Shown piece after piece: positions 23,008 to 29,427 of a DNA stretch of 35,001 nucleotides; position 1 is the stretch's first letter; every line of letters starts with the position of its first letter. The translations under genes were made by a program, and so were the position numbers. The notes beneath the pieces were generated by a model. The model was not told the DNA's origin. It saw nothing but the letters and a program-made list of their open reading frames with translations, and made no database searches. This DNA comes from Acidimicrobiales bacterium (GTDB lineage: Bacteria; Actinomycetota; Acidimicrobiia; Acidimicrobiales; MedAcidi-G1): positions 1 to 35,001 of the forward strand of contig JAAZXC010000015.1 in the NCBI GenBank assembly GCA_014240365.1, in the 5' to 3' direction.

Positions 23008-23777
23008 CTCTCGAGCAGGCGGGCGTGGGTCAGGAAAGCCGTGTGGGCCACCATCCGATGGTCGGGCCTGACCGCCTGTCCTTCGACGTGCCAGGTCCGA
23101 TTCAGTACCTCGACGGTCTCGGCGAACCGGAATCCGTGTTCGTCGAGCGCTTCACGAAATCGGATCACCTGAGTGATGCTCGGCGTGTAAGCGAGGATCA
23201 GGCCCCCCATATGGAGTGCACCGGCGGCGTGGGGCACCACCTGCCATGGCTCGGGAAGGTCCAGGACGACCCGGTCGAAATCGTCGCCGTCGATGCCCTC
23301 GTACGCGTCGCGTATCTGTATGTCGTAACGATCGAGGGCTGACTCCCCGAGCATCGTCGTGACGTTGGCCCTCGCCCTGGCAGCGAAGTCCTCACGCAGT
23401 TCGTAACCGGTGATGTCGGCTCCGGCACGCAGCATCGTCATCGAGAGCGCTCCCGAGCCGATCCCCGATTCGAGGACCCGTGCGCCCGGAAATACGTCGG
23501 CCAGCATCAGGATCGGGCCAAGATCCTTCGGGTAGATGACCTGGGCACCTCGGGGCATCTTGATCACGAAGTCGGCAAGCGTCGGACGAAATGCCGTGAA
23601 GATGCCACCGCGGGTGGATCGCAGCGATACCCCCTCGTCGGCTCCGATGATCGTGTCATGGTCGAGCACGCCGGTGTGGGTGTGGAACTCGGCCCCACCC
23701 GAGAGCGCAATGAGGTAACGGCGCTGCTTGCGGTCAACCAGGAGGACCTGGTCGCCCTCGACGAACACGCCGGCCAC
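23004..23777 (-). CDS. trmI: TrmI, tRNA (adenine-58 N1)-methyltransferase
   Basis: 257 residues from GTG 23777, which shares its G with the ttuA stop (TAGTG). An N-terminal beta domain is followed by a Rossmann methyltransferase with motif I Val-Leu-Glu-Ser-Gly-Ile-Gly-Ser-Gly-Ala and the catalytic-region motif Val-Leu-Asp-Leu-Pro-Glu-Pro-Trp. It makes m1A58 in the tRNA T-loop using S-adenosylmethionine, as a tetramer. M. tuberculosis has the same gene (Rv2118c) close to mpa, so the neighbourhood is old. Here it follows ttuA, whose product modifies position 54 of the same loop. A frame extending to 24224 overlaps ttuA and is not real. Confidence 0.94.
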   Translation of the reverse strand: MAGVFVEGDQVLLVDRKQRRYLIALSGGAEFHTHTGVLDHDTIIGADEGVSLRSTRGGIFTAFRPTLADFVIKMPRGAQVIYPKDLGPILMLADVFPGARVLESGIGSGALSMTMLRAGADITGYELREDFAARARANVTTMLGESALDRYDIQIRDAYEGIDGDDFDRVVLDLPEPWQVVPHAAGALHMGGLILAYTPSITQVIRFREALDEHGFRFAETVEVLNRTWHVEGQAVRPDHRMVAHTAFLTHARLLER

Positions 23778-24739
23778 TACAGGTCCTCCGGTCCGCGACG
23801 ACCCAGTTTCACGGGCACGGCCTGCGCATCCTCGGGAAGGTGACCGCCGGATCGCTCCAGCAGATGGCAGAAGGCGCAGACCTCGGCGCCGGTAGGGGCA
23901 CCACACCGGGTGCAGGCGCCGATCGCGATGCGGTCGTCGGCGGACGGCACGAACAGGTCGGCCGCCCGATCCAGGAACCCGAAGTAAAAGGCGTGTTTGG
24001 TTCCCGGCGAACGCTCCTCGATGGAGTTGAGGGCCTCCTTGTAACCGATGTGCTTGTTGCCCACAGCCATCGGGCACTCCTCGACCATGTAGTCGATGCC
24101 GCTCAGCACGCAGTAGGCGGCCATCTCCCTCTCCCCCAGACGGACCAGCGGCTTGATTTTCCTGGGAAAGCCGTCGCCGGCGATGAGTACCGGTTGTTGG
24201 CGGCCCAGGTACTCGCCCTGCCACTGGAGGACATTTCCGAACAGCACTGCGGCCTCGTCGTCGAGATTGTGGCCGGTTGCCAGTGCGTCATAACCACCCC
24301 TCCCGGCGGCCTCGTCGAAGAGGTGCCGTTTGGACAGACCGCAGGCGCTACAGGGAACCCGCTTCGATGCCCGTGCCGCGCTGCGGATGTCGTAGCCGTA
24401 GTCGGACGGGAGGTCCACGACCTCGAGCGACAGGCCCCGGCTCTCAGCGAACGCCCGTGCGAAGCGTTCGGACTCCGGGCTGTAACCGTCGATACCCAGA
24501 CCGAGATACAGGCCGTCCGCCTCGTAGCCGAGATCAAGCAGGATGTCCCAGACGGCAAGGGAGTCCTTGCCTCCGGAGACCGCCACGAGGACACGGTCCC
24601 CTTCCTGGAGCATCTGGTGCCTCCTGATCGCCTTGGCCACCTGGTCCCGGCAGTGTCGGAGGAAGTGCTCCCCGCAGAAGTTGGCGTTGTGGCGCCGTAC
24701 GTCTATCACCGCCGGACCCCGGCACACCCGGCACTTCAA
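23777..24739 (-). CDS. ttuA: TtuA-like tRNA 2-thiolation enzyme
   Basis: 320 residues of the TtuA/TtcA PP-loop family. An N-terminal zinc finger (Cys3, Cys6, Cys22, His25) precedes the ATP-binding Ser-Gly-Gly-Lys-Asp-Ser at 55-60. Cys130, Cys133 and Cys222 fit the three [4Fe-4S] ligands of Thermus TtuA, even in numbering. A second zinc finger with Cys-x2-Cys pairs closes the protein. TtuA adenylates U54 in the tRNA T-loop and replaces its 2-oxygen with sulfur carried by the ubiquitin-like protein TtuB. The TTG start is embedded in the stop of the ThiS-like gene (TTGA at 24736-24739), so the pair is translationally coupled. Specificity for U54 rather than another uridine or cytidine is inferred. 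Confidence 0.88.
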   Translation of the reverse strand: MKCRVCRGPAVIDVRRHNANFCGEHFLRHCRDQVAKAIRRHQMLQEGDRVLVAVSGGKDSLAVWDILLDLGYEADGLYLGLGIDGYSPESERFARAFAESRGLSLEVVDLPSDYGYDIRSAARASKRVPCSACGLSKRHLFDEAAGRGGYDALATGHNLDDEAAVLFGNVLQWQGEYLGRQQPVLIAGDGFPRKIKPLVRLGEREMAAYCVLSGIDYMVEECPMAVGNKHIGYKEALNSIEERSPGTKHAFYFGFLDRAADLFVPSADDRIAIGACTRCGAPTGAEVCAFCHLLERSGGHLPEDAQAVPVKLGRRGPEDL

Positions 24740-24936
24740 CGTGCGCCTCCCGAGATCACCGAACGGATCTCGATGCTGTCGTCTCGACCGAGCATGGCGT
24801 CTCCGGGAACCAGGGTGCCGTCGCGGATCACGAGTACGGACTCACGGGGTATGTCCAGGCGTACGAGGAGGGCGGTGACCGCCATTGGCCCTTCCATCTC
24901 GACGGTGCGCTGAGGGTTTCGCAACTGGATGATCAT
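24736..24936 (-). CDS. ThiS/MoaD-like sulfur carrier, probable TtuB
   Basis: 66 residues with the beta-grasp pattern of ThiS/MoaD sulfur carriers, including Leu-Val-Arg-Leu-Asp-Ile-Pro and Ile-Arg-Asp-Gly-Thr-Leu-Val-Pro. It ends Val-Ile-Ser-Gly-Gly-Ala-Arg. Sulfur carriers need a free C-terminal Gly-Gly to be adenylated by an E1-like enzyme and loaded with thiocarboxylate. Two further residues mean a protease must trim it, or that it works differently. Its overlap with ttuA on one side and with a small membrane-protein gene on the other (ATGA at 24933-24936) suggests TtuB function. No E1-like or trimming enzyme is in the window. Confidence 0.82.
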   Translation of the reverse strand: MIIQLRNPQRTVEMEGPMAVTALLVRLDIPRESVLVIRDGTLVPGDAMLGRDDSIEIRSVISGGAR

Positions 24937-25145
24937 CGGCCGGCGTCTCCGCTGGCCATATGCCTCACCTCGAGTGTCTCACCCGGCTCGAGGCGGGTGC
25001 TCTGCACAGCGCTGCGCCGCCCGGTTGCCACTCGGACAAGGCGACCTACGAGGACCACCAGCAGGATCCCGAGCCATCGTCTCTGACCGCCCAGAAGCCC
25101 GCGGCGGATCCCTCGTCCCAGGAGCGTCGAGGCCATTGCCGACAT
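24933..25145 (-). CDS. Small membrane protein, function unknown
   Basis: 70 residues: a basic N-terminus, one hydrophobic helix (about residues 24-36) flanked by Arg, then a polar tail with Leu-Glu-Pro-Gly-Glu-Thr-Leu-Glu-Val-Arg. I do not recognise a family. It is accepted as a gene because its start overlaps the upstream gene's stop by one base (TGATG) and its own stop overlaps the ThiS-like start. It is basic and probably exposes both ends near the membrane surface. Confidence 0.65.
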   Translation of the reverse strand: MSAMASTLLGRGIRRGLLGGQRRWLGILLVVLVGRLVRVATGRRSAVQSTRLEPGETLEVRHMASGDAGR

Positions 25146-25351
25146 CAGAAGTGACGGACCTCTACAACGGTGGACCGGAGCCGGCCGGCCCGTCTCCCCA
25201 GCATGTAGACGAGGCCGACGATGGCAACGGCCGTTACCGCGGCCACTGCCAGCAGCGTCGGACGGCCACGCACGATCGGGCCTTCAGGATCCCCGACGAC
25301 CGCACGCAGCTCGGCCTCCAGGTCGTCCCTGGTGATGCGATCCTCAGCCAT
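25145..25351 (-). CDS. Small single-pass membrane protein (holin-partner type)
   Basis: 68 residues. A charged N-terminal part (Ile-Thr-Arg-Asp-Asp-Leu-Glu-Ala-Glu-Leu) leads to a hydrophobic helix at about 33-51, then Gly-Arg-Arg-Ala-Gly-Arg and a short end Thr-Val-Val-Glu-Val-Arg. Actinobacterial genomes often have such a protein beside a phage-holin-like membrane protein, as here, but its role is unknown. The start overlaps the end of the holin-like gene by 8 bases and the stop overlaps the next start. Confidence 0.75.
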   Translation of the reverse strand: MAEDRITRDDLEAELRAVVGDPEGPIVRGRPTLLAVAAVTAVAIVGLVYMLGRRAGRLRSTVVEVRHF

Positions 25352-25658
25352 CCAGGTTCTTCCGTCCGCCGATACGCGACACGGTGATGGCCGCCACCCC
25401 GGTCAGGACCGCCGCCGGCGCCAGGTACGAGACCCAGGACCACGAGCCGTCGAGGAGCCCGGAGGACTGGAGGCCACGCAGGCCACCCACTGCCAGCAGC
25501 ACCACGCCGAGGCCGAGGAAGAATGCCCCGAGCAGGCCGAACACCAGGAACCGACCGGCGGCACGGAGCGGCTCGACGGTCTCCTGTCGGACGTAGCGCT
25601 TCAGTAGGCCCGGAAGGTCGCCGGCGGCCCGGCCAGGTGAGAATCGATCGGGTCCCAT
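25344..25658 (-). CDS. Phage-holin-superfamily-like membrane protein
   Basis: 104 residues. An amphipathic N-terminal part with Tyr-Val-Arg-Gln-Glu-Thr-Val-Glu-Pro-Leu is followed by two membrane helices (about 38-58 and 76-95) separated by a short loop. This is the layout of the actinobacterial phage-holin-family proteins that occur in ordinary chromosomes. There is no prophage here and lysis is not implied. It overlaps the next gene by 8 bases and starts 12 bases after the LonSB-domain gene. Confidence 0.75.
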   Translation of the reverse strand: MGPDRFSPGRAAGDLPGLLKRYVRQETVEPLRAAGRFLVFGLLGAFFLGLGVVLLAVGGLRGLQSSGLLDGSWSWVSYLAPAAVLTGVAAITVSRIGGRKNLDG

Positions 25659-25670
25659 GGGGCGACCACG

Positions 25671-26309
25671 TTACCCGGAGGACCCGGCAGCAGGCCCGTC
25701 GTTCCCACGTTCCGGCCCCAGACGATGGTCGACGACCATCTGGAAATCAGCGAGCAGTTCATCCAGGAGTTGGAAGCGACCCGAACCGAGATCGGCTTCA
25801 AGGAGCCGTTGTCGGTCGTAGGAGGTGAAGGGGCCCAATGCCGCCATCTGGAGGGTTCCGAGTCCCGGATCATCGGCGAGATCGAATGTGGAGGGCGAAA
25901 CGAGATCCCCGAGCTCGGATAGGTCCGCCAGCAGATGCCGGAGACGGGACTCGAGGGACCTGTAGGCGGCCTCGGGTACGCCCGGCCCCGGACGGTCCGG
26001 CATGGGGCTCACGTCGGCCACGGGGTGGGGGTCATCCGGCAACCACCGATCCACGCGGATCCGCTGCAGCCCGACCACCGTCACGGCCCACCGGCCATCC
26101 GGCGATTCCCTGGCCTCCAGTACCCGTGCACGGGTACCCACGTCACATCGCAGGTCGCCGCCCCCAACCTCCGAGCCACGGCGTATCAGGACCACTCCGA
26201 ACTCGCGGTCGGCAGCCAGCACGTCCACGATCATGTGGCGGTACCGCTCCTCGAACAGCTGGAGCGGCATGACGCCGGTCGGAAGCAGGACCGCTCCCAG
26301 TGGAAGCAT
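25671..26309 (-). CDS. Stand-alone Lon substrate-binding (LonSB/PUA-like) domain protein
   Basis: 212 residues from the ATG at 26309. A TTG at 26315 would add two. The first about 100 residues begin Met-Leu-Pro-Leu-Gly-Ala-Val-Leu-Leu-Pro-Thr and contain Leu-Phe-Glu-Glu-Arg-Tyr-Arg, the start of the Lon protease N-terminal domain. The helical remainder continues that fold. The ATPase and protease parts of Lon are absent. Such proteins are widespread in actinobacteria but uncharacterised; substrate binding or an adaptor role is inference. It is the only clear TAA stop in the window. It lies 27 bases after dacB and 12 before the holin-like gene. Confidence 0.85.
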   Translation of the reverse strand: MLPLGAVLLPTGVMPLQLFEERYRHMIVDVLAADREFGVVLIRRGSEVGGGDLRCDVGTRARVLEARESPDGRWAVTVVGLQRIRVDRWLPDDPHPVADVSPMPDRPGPGVPEAAYRSLESRLRHLLADLSELGDLVSPSTFDLADDPGLGTLQMAALGPFTSYDRQRLLEADLGSGRFQLLDELLADFQMVVDHRLGPERGNDGPAAGSSG

Positions 26310-26336
26310 CGGCAACCTACGAGTCTCGGGCGAGGC

Positions 26337-27767
26337 TCAGCCCACCACAGGCAGCGGGCCGAGTGCCTCAACGCCGGGTCCGGCCGGATAGGAGAGCAGT
26401 GCGAGCACGACCCCTTCATGGAGGTCCCTGATCTCAAAGGGCAGTTCCCCATTGCTGATCACGGCGAATGCGAGCCGACGCCCGGCAGGCGTGTCGACCA
26501 CTCCGGCCAGGCTGGTCACCCCACGCAGGGTCCCCGTCTTGGCCCTCACCCGGCCCTCGCCGGCCGTTCCCACGAATCGCTTCTTCATTGTTCCGCTCTC
26601 CCCCGCCAACGGCAGGGAGTCCACGAGAAGGCTCCCGTGCAGGTCGTCCTCCATCACGTCCACCAGGACCGAGCAGGTCAGCCTGTTGTCGGGGTCCAGA
26701 CCGGACCCGTCCCAGGGGACGACCTCTCCAATCCGGTGGCCCGCCCGCTCCAGCGTGTCGAGCATGACGGCCAGACCGGCCACGGTCGTGCCCCGTTCGG
26801 CCGGCGTGCGCCCCATCTCCTTCACCAGTAGCTCGGCGGTGGTGTTGTCGCTCTCGACCACCATCTGTCGAACCAGGAGGCTCACCGGCTGGGACGTAAT
26901 CGACGCCAGGGTGACCATCCCCGGGTGCAACGGAGCCCGACCGGAGTCGGGTCGGCGCCGTACGACCACCCCCTCGGCCTCCAGCAGATCGTCGAGTAGT
27001 CCTGCTGCATTCGCCGCCGGATCCCTGGCCGGCACAGAGAGCGACGATGCGGTATTCACCGGATCCCACAGCTCGAAGCCATCGTTCACGCTGAGGGCGC
27101 TGAGCGGACCGGACTGGATGGACCAGCCGGGCTTGAAGCGGTCGGGCCAGGTTCCGAGGTAGCGGATGGCGTCATAGCGCGACTCGTCGCCCACGATTCC
27201 GCCGGCGATCTCCCGCACGCCGGCATCCACCAACGCTGTGACAAGGGCAGCCAGCTCCGTATAGGGCTCGGGGTCATCGAATCGTGAGGCATACCCGCTG
27301 GTCATCAGGAGGGGATCGCCTCCGCCTACCAGCCAGACGTCGCCGTCCACGACACCGTCGACGACAGGCACCTCTGCCACGACCCGGGTCGTGAACACAG
27401 TCGAGGGTCCCAGATGGAGCAGGGCTGCCATCGCGGTGAGGAGCTTCTGCGTGCTTGCCGGTGCCATCGCATTGTCGGCGTTCATGCTGTAGAGCCGCCG
27501 ACCGTGCTCGGCGACCTCGAAGCAGGTGCCTTCAGGCAGGTCCGTGACCACTCCGTTCAGGCTGGTGGTGAGGTTCCGGTCCGCCGTCGGCGCCTGCAGG
27601 AACTCCGGAACCCGGCGTACCGAGAACAGTGGCGTGACGACACGGGCACCCGACATGGCGTTCGACGGCGTATAGGTCGCCGCAGCACGGTCCGTGCGCT
27701 GTGCCTGCACTCCAGCCAGGAGTGCCACCGTGAGGAGGAGCAGGGGTAGCAGCAGGCGCCGGTTCAC
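26337..27767 (-). CDS. dacB: D-alanyl-D-alanine carboxypeptidase/endopeptidase, PBP4 type (S13)
   Basis: 476 residues with a signal peptide (hydrophobic 5-19, likely cut after Val-Gln-Ala at about 22). The penicillin-binding motifs are Ser105-Thr-Gln-Lys108, Ser306-Asp-Asn308 and Lys410-Thr-Gly412. The wide spacing between the first two reflects the large insert typical of PBP4/DacB. Acting outside the cell, it trims or cleaves peptidoglycan cross-links. The GTG start has TAGCAT 8 bases upstream, and it heads the minus-strand series that runs down to the MarP-like protease. Confidence 0.93.
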   Translation of the reverse strand: MNRRLLLPLLLLTVALLAGVQAQRTDRAAATYTPSNAMSGARVVTPLFSVRRVPEFLQAPTADRNLTTSLNGVVTDLPEGTCFEVAEHGRRLYSMNADNAMAPASTQKLLTAMAALLHLGPSTVFTTRVVAEVPVVDGVVDGDVWLVGGGDPLLMTSGYASRFDDPEPYTELAALVTALVDAGVREIAGGIVGDESRYDAIRYLGTWPDRFKPGWSIQSGPLSALSVNDGFELWDPVNTASSLSVPARDPAANAAGLLDDLLEAEGVVVRRRPDSGRAPLHPGMVTLASITSQPVSLLVRQMVVESDNTTAELLVKEMGRTPAERGTTVAGLAVMLDTLERAGHRIGEVVPWDGSGLDPDNRLTCSVLVDVMEDDLHGSLLVDSLPLAGESGTMKKRFVGTAGEGRVRAKTGTLRGVTSLAGVVDTPAGRRLAFAVISNGELPFEIRDLHEGVVLALLSYPAGPGVEALGPLPVVG

Positions 27768-27775
27768 GGGGCGTC

Positions 27776-27781
27776 ATGCTA
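27776..27781 (-). promoter_or_regulatory. Putative -10 box (TAGCAT) for the dacB series
   Basis: On the minus strand TAGCAT ends 8 bases before the dacB GTG. A second box facing the other way lies only 19 bases off, so the two promoters are back to back. Confidence 0.45.
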
Positions 27782-27800
27782 GGGCTTGGACCATCTGGTC

Positions 27801-27806
27801 TAGGTT
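27801..27806 (+). promoter_or_regulatory. Putative -10 box (TAGGTT), leaderless start
   Basis: TAGGTT lies 6 bases before the ATG at 27813. No Shine-Dalgarno is present. It faces away from the dacB box. Confidence 0.5.
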
Positions 27807-27812
27807 CGACCC

Positions 27813-28202
27813 ATGCAGATTCTCGCAGCCCTGTTCTTCGAGGGACTGGAACTCAGGCAGGTGGATGGTGGCGCCACGCACATCGACCTGACCGGAATCC
27901 AGTTCAGCGCCACATCACCGGATCCGGTTCCGGTGACCTGGTCTCCCCACCTACTGGTCATGGTGCGTTGTCCAGCCGACCACACCGGCAGTTCCGTCCT
28001 CGAGGTGGTATTCACCCGCGATGGGGAGCAACTGGCGCGCAACGTCCAACCAGTCGAGGTCAATCCCGGAAAGTTCGGTTACCGCCTCGTCCGGGCGGAG
28101 CTGGTGTTCGAGGAGTTCGGTACGGTGGAGGCAACCTGTCGCATAGACCAGGGGATTCCCACGATCGTGCCCTTCACCCTGCTCCCGCCGTCGCCCTCCT
28201 GA
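27813..28202 (+). CDS. Conserved-looking beta-rich protein of unknown function
   Basis: 129 residues, no signal peptide or membrane helix. Alternating hydrophobic residues (Leu-Leu-Val-Met-Val-Arg-Cys, Ser-Val-Leu-Glu-Val-Val-Phe, Tyr-Arg-Leu-Val-Arg-Ala-Glu-Leu-Val-Phe) suggest an immunoglobulin-like beta sandwich in the cytoplasm. I do not recognise the family with confidence. The frame is preferred over an overlapping longer frame on the same strand because it has a leaderless promoter and ordinary residue usage, and because the FIST gene starts 14 bases after it. The two may be co-transcribed. Confidence 0.7.
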   Translation: MQILAALFFEGLELRQVDGGATHIDLTGIQFSATSPDPVPVTWSPHLLVMVRCPADHTGSSVLEVVFTRDGEQLARNVQPVEVNPGKFGYRLVRAELVFEEFGTVEATCRIDQGIPTIVPFTLLPPSPS

Positions 28203-28216
28203 CCGGCGGCACACCG

Positions 28217-29329
28217 GTGAGTTACGCGGTTGCCATGTCAGGGCACCCCGACTCCGCACATGCGGTGGGTGAGGTGGCCGGGCAAGTCCTTGACCGGCTT
28301 GGCCCCGGCCCGGACGTCGCCGTGATGTTCCTCTCCCCGTCGCATGTTGGGCGTTCCGCAGACATTGCCCGCACAGTCCTGCAGACCCTGGCACCACGGC
28401 ATCTTCTGGCCTGTAGCGCCGGAGCGGTCCTGGCCCAGCGCCAGGAGATCGAACAGGCCCCCGGCATGGTCCTGTGGGTCGGCCGCACCGGGCCGGTCAG
28501 ACCGATCCGCCTTGACGCCGGCCGCCTACCAGACGATCTCGAGGCCGGCAGCAGCGTGCTGCTCGTCGCCGACCCATTCGGCTTCGATGCCGACACACTG
28601 CTCGCCTCGGTGCCTCCCGACGTGACCGTCATCGGCGGTCTGGCCTCGGCAGCCGATCGCCCCGGCGACAACCGCCTCGTGCTGGACGACGCCGTGTTCT
28701 CAGATGGTGCCGTGGCCCTGGTCCTGCCACCGGGGATAGGCGCTGTGCCGCTCGTGGCCCAGGGCTGCCGTCCTGTTGGTGATCCCTTCGTCGTCACAGG
28801 TGCGGAGGCCAACCTGATCCTGACCCTTGGTGGTCAACCCGCCCTCCGCCGTCTCCAGGAGGTCATCTCCTCGCTGCCCGACGATGAGCGTCAGGGCAAC
28901 GGACTACACGTGGGGATCGTGATCGACGAGAACAGGTCGACCTTCGGAACCGGGGATTTCCTGATCCGAGGCCTGTTGGGTGCCGACCGGGAATCCGGGG
29001 CTGTGGCCATTGGTGCCAGGGTCGAGGTTGGAACCACGGTCCAGTTCCAGGTGCGTGATGCCGCCTCGGCGGGTCGCGACCTGTCATCCCGGCTCCGCCA
29101 CCACCGGGCGAAGAGCGCCATTGTCTTCACCTGCAATGGACGGGGAAGCCACCTGTTCGGCGCTCCGGGTCACGACGCCGGCCAGTTCGTGGACCATCTG
29201 GGGACGACGGACGTGGCGGGCATGCACTGCGCTGGAGAGATCGGTCCAGTAGGGGGACTACACCACCTGCACGGCTTCACGGCCTCGGCCCTCATGCTTG
29301 GAACGGATGATCCGCTGGAGGACTGCTGA
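28217..29329 (+). CDS. FIST-domain sensory protein
   Basis: 370 residues covering FIST N and FIST C domains: an N-terminal Ser-Gly-His-Pro-Asp-Ser-Ala-His-Ala-Val stretch, Leu-Leu-Ala-Cys-Ser-Ala-Gly in the middle of FIST N, and a C-terminal Phe-Thr-Cys-Asn-Gly-Arg-Gly-Ser-His-Leu-Phe-Gly with Gly-Glu-Ile-Gly-Pro-Val-Gly-Gly, a FIST C hallmark. FIST proteins are thought to bind small ligands such as amino acids and signal to other proteins. No output domain is fused here. The start is GTG 28217. Met at 28235 is possible but would cut into the domain. Upstream in-frame codons overlap the previous gene and are rejected. Confidence 0.88.
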   Translation: MSYAVAMSGHPDSAHAVGEVAGQVLDRLGPGPDVAVMFLSPSHVGRSADIARTVLQTLAPRHLLACSAGAVLAQRQEIEQAPGMVLWVGRTGPVRPIRLDAGRLPDDLEAGSSVLLVADPFGFDADTLLASVPPDVTVIGGLASAADRPGDNRLVLDDAVFSDGAVALVLPPGIGAVPLVAQGCRPVGDPFVVTGAEANLILTLGGQPALRRLQEVISSLPDDERQGNGLHVGIVIDENRSTFGTGDFLIRGLLGADRESGAVAIGARVEVGTTVQFQVRDAASAGRDLSSRLRHHRAKSAIVFTCNGRGSHLFGAPGHDAGQFVDHLGTTDVAGMHCAGEIGPVGGLHHLHGFTASALMLGTDDPLEDC

Positions 29330-29427
29330 GTGCCGAGCACCGTCGCAGAGGTGGGCTGAGGTGGCGGTTATGGTGCCCGCGACATGCAGGGACACTGGCC
29401 CGTGAGGGCCCTGGCTGAGGTGGAACG

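Noticed and set aside
23778-24224. Extension of the trmI frame to 406 residues
   Set aside because: It lies over ttuA and reads as low-quality Arg/Gly-rich sequence. The TrmI domain begins at GTG 23777.
25344-25658. Prophage remnant suggested by the holin-like protein
   Set aside because: No other phage gene, integrase or attachment site is present, and such proteins occur in ordinary actinobacterial chromosomes.
27803-27812. tRNA T-loop-like GGTTCGACCC
   Set aside because: There is no acceptor stem, anticodon arm or D-loop around it; it is part of a promoter and start region.
27776-28216. N-terminal extension of the FIST protein to 517 residues
   Set aside because: It overlaps the 27813-28202 gene and has Pro/Arg/His-rich shadow composition. 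FIST homology begins at about 28217.
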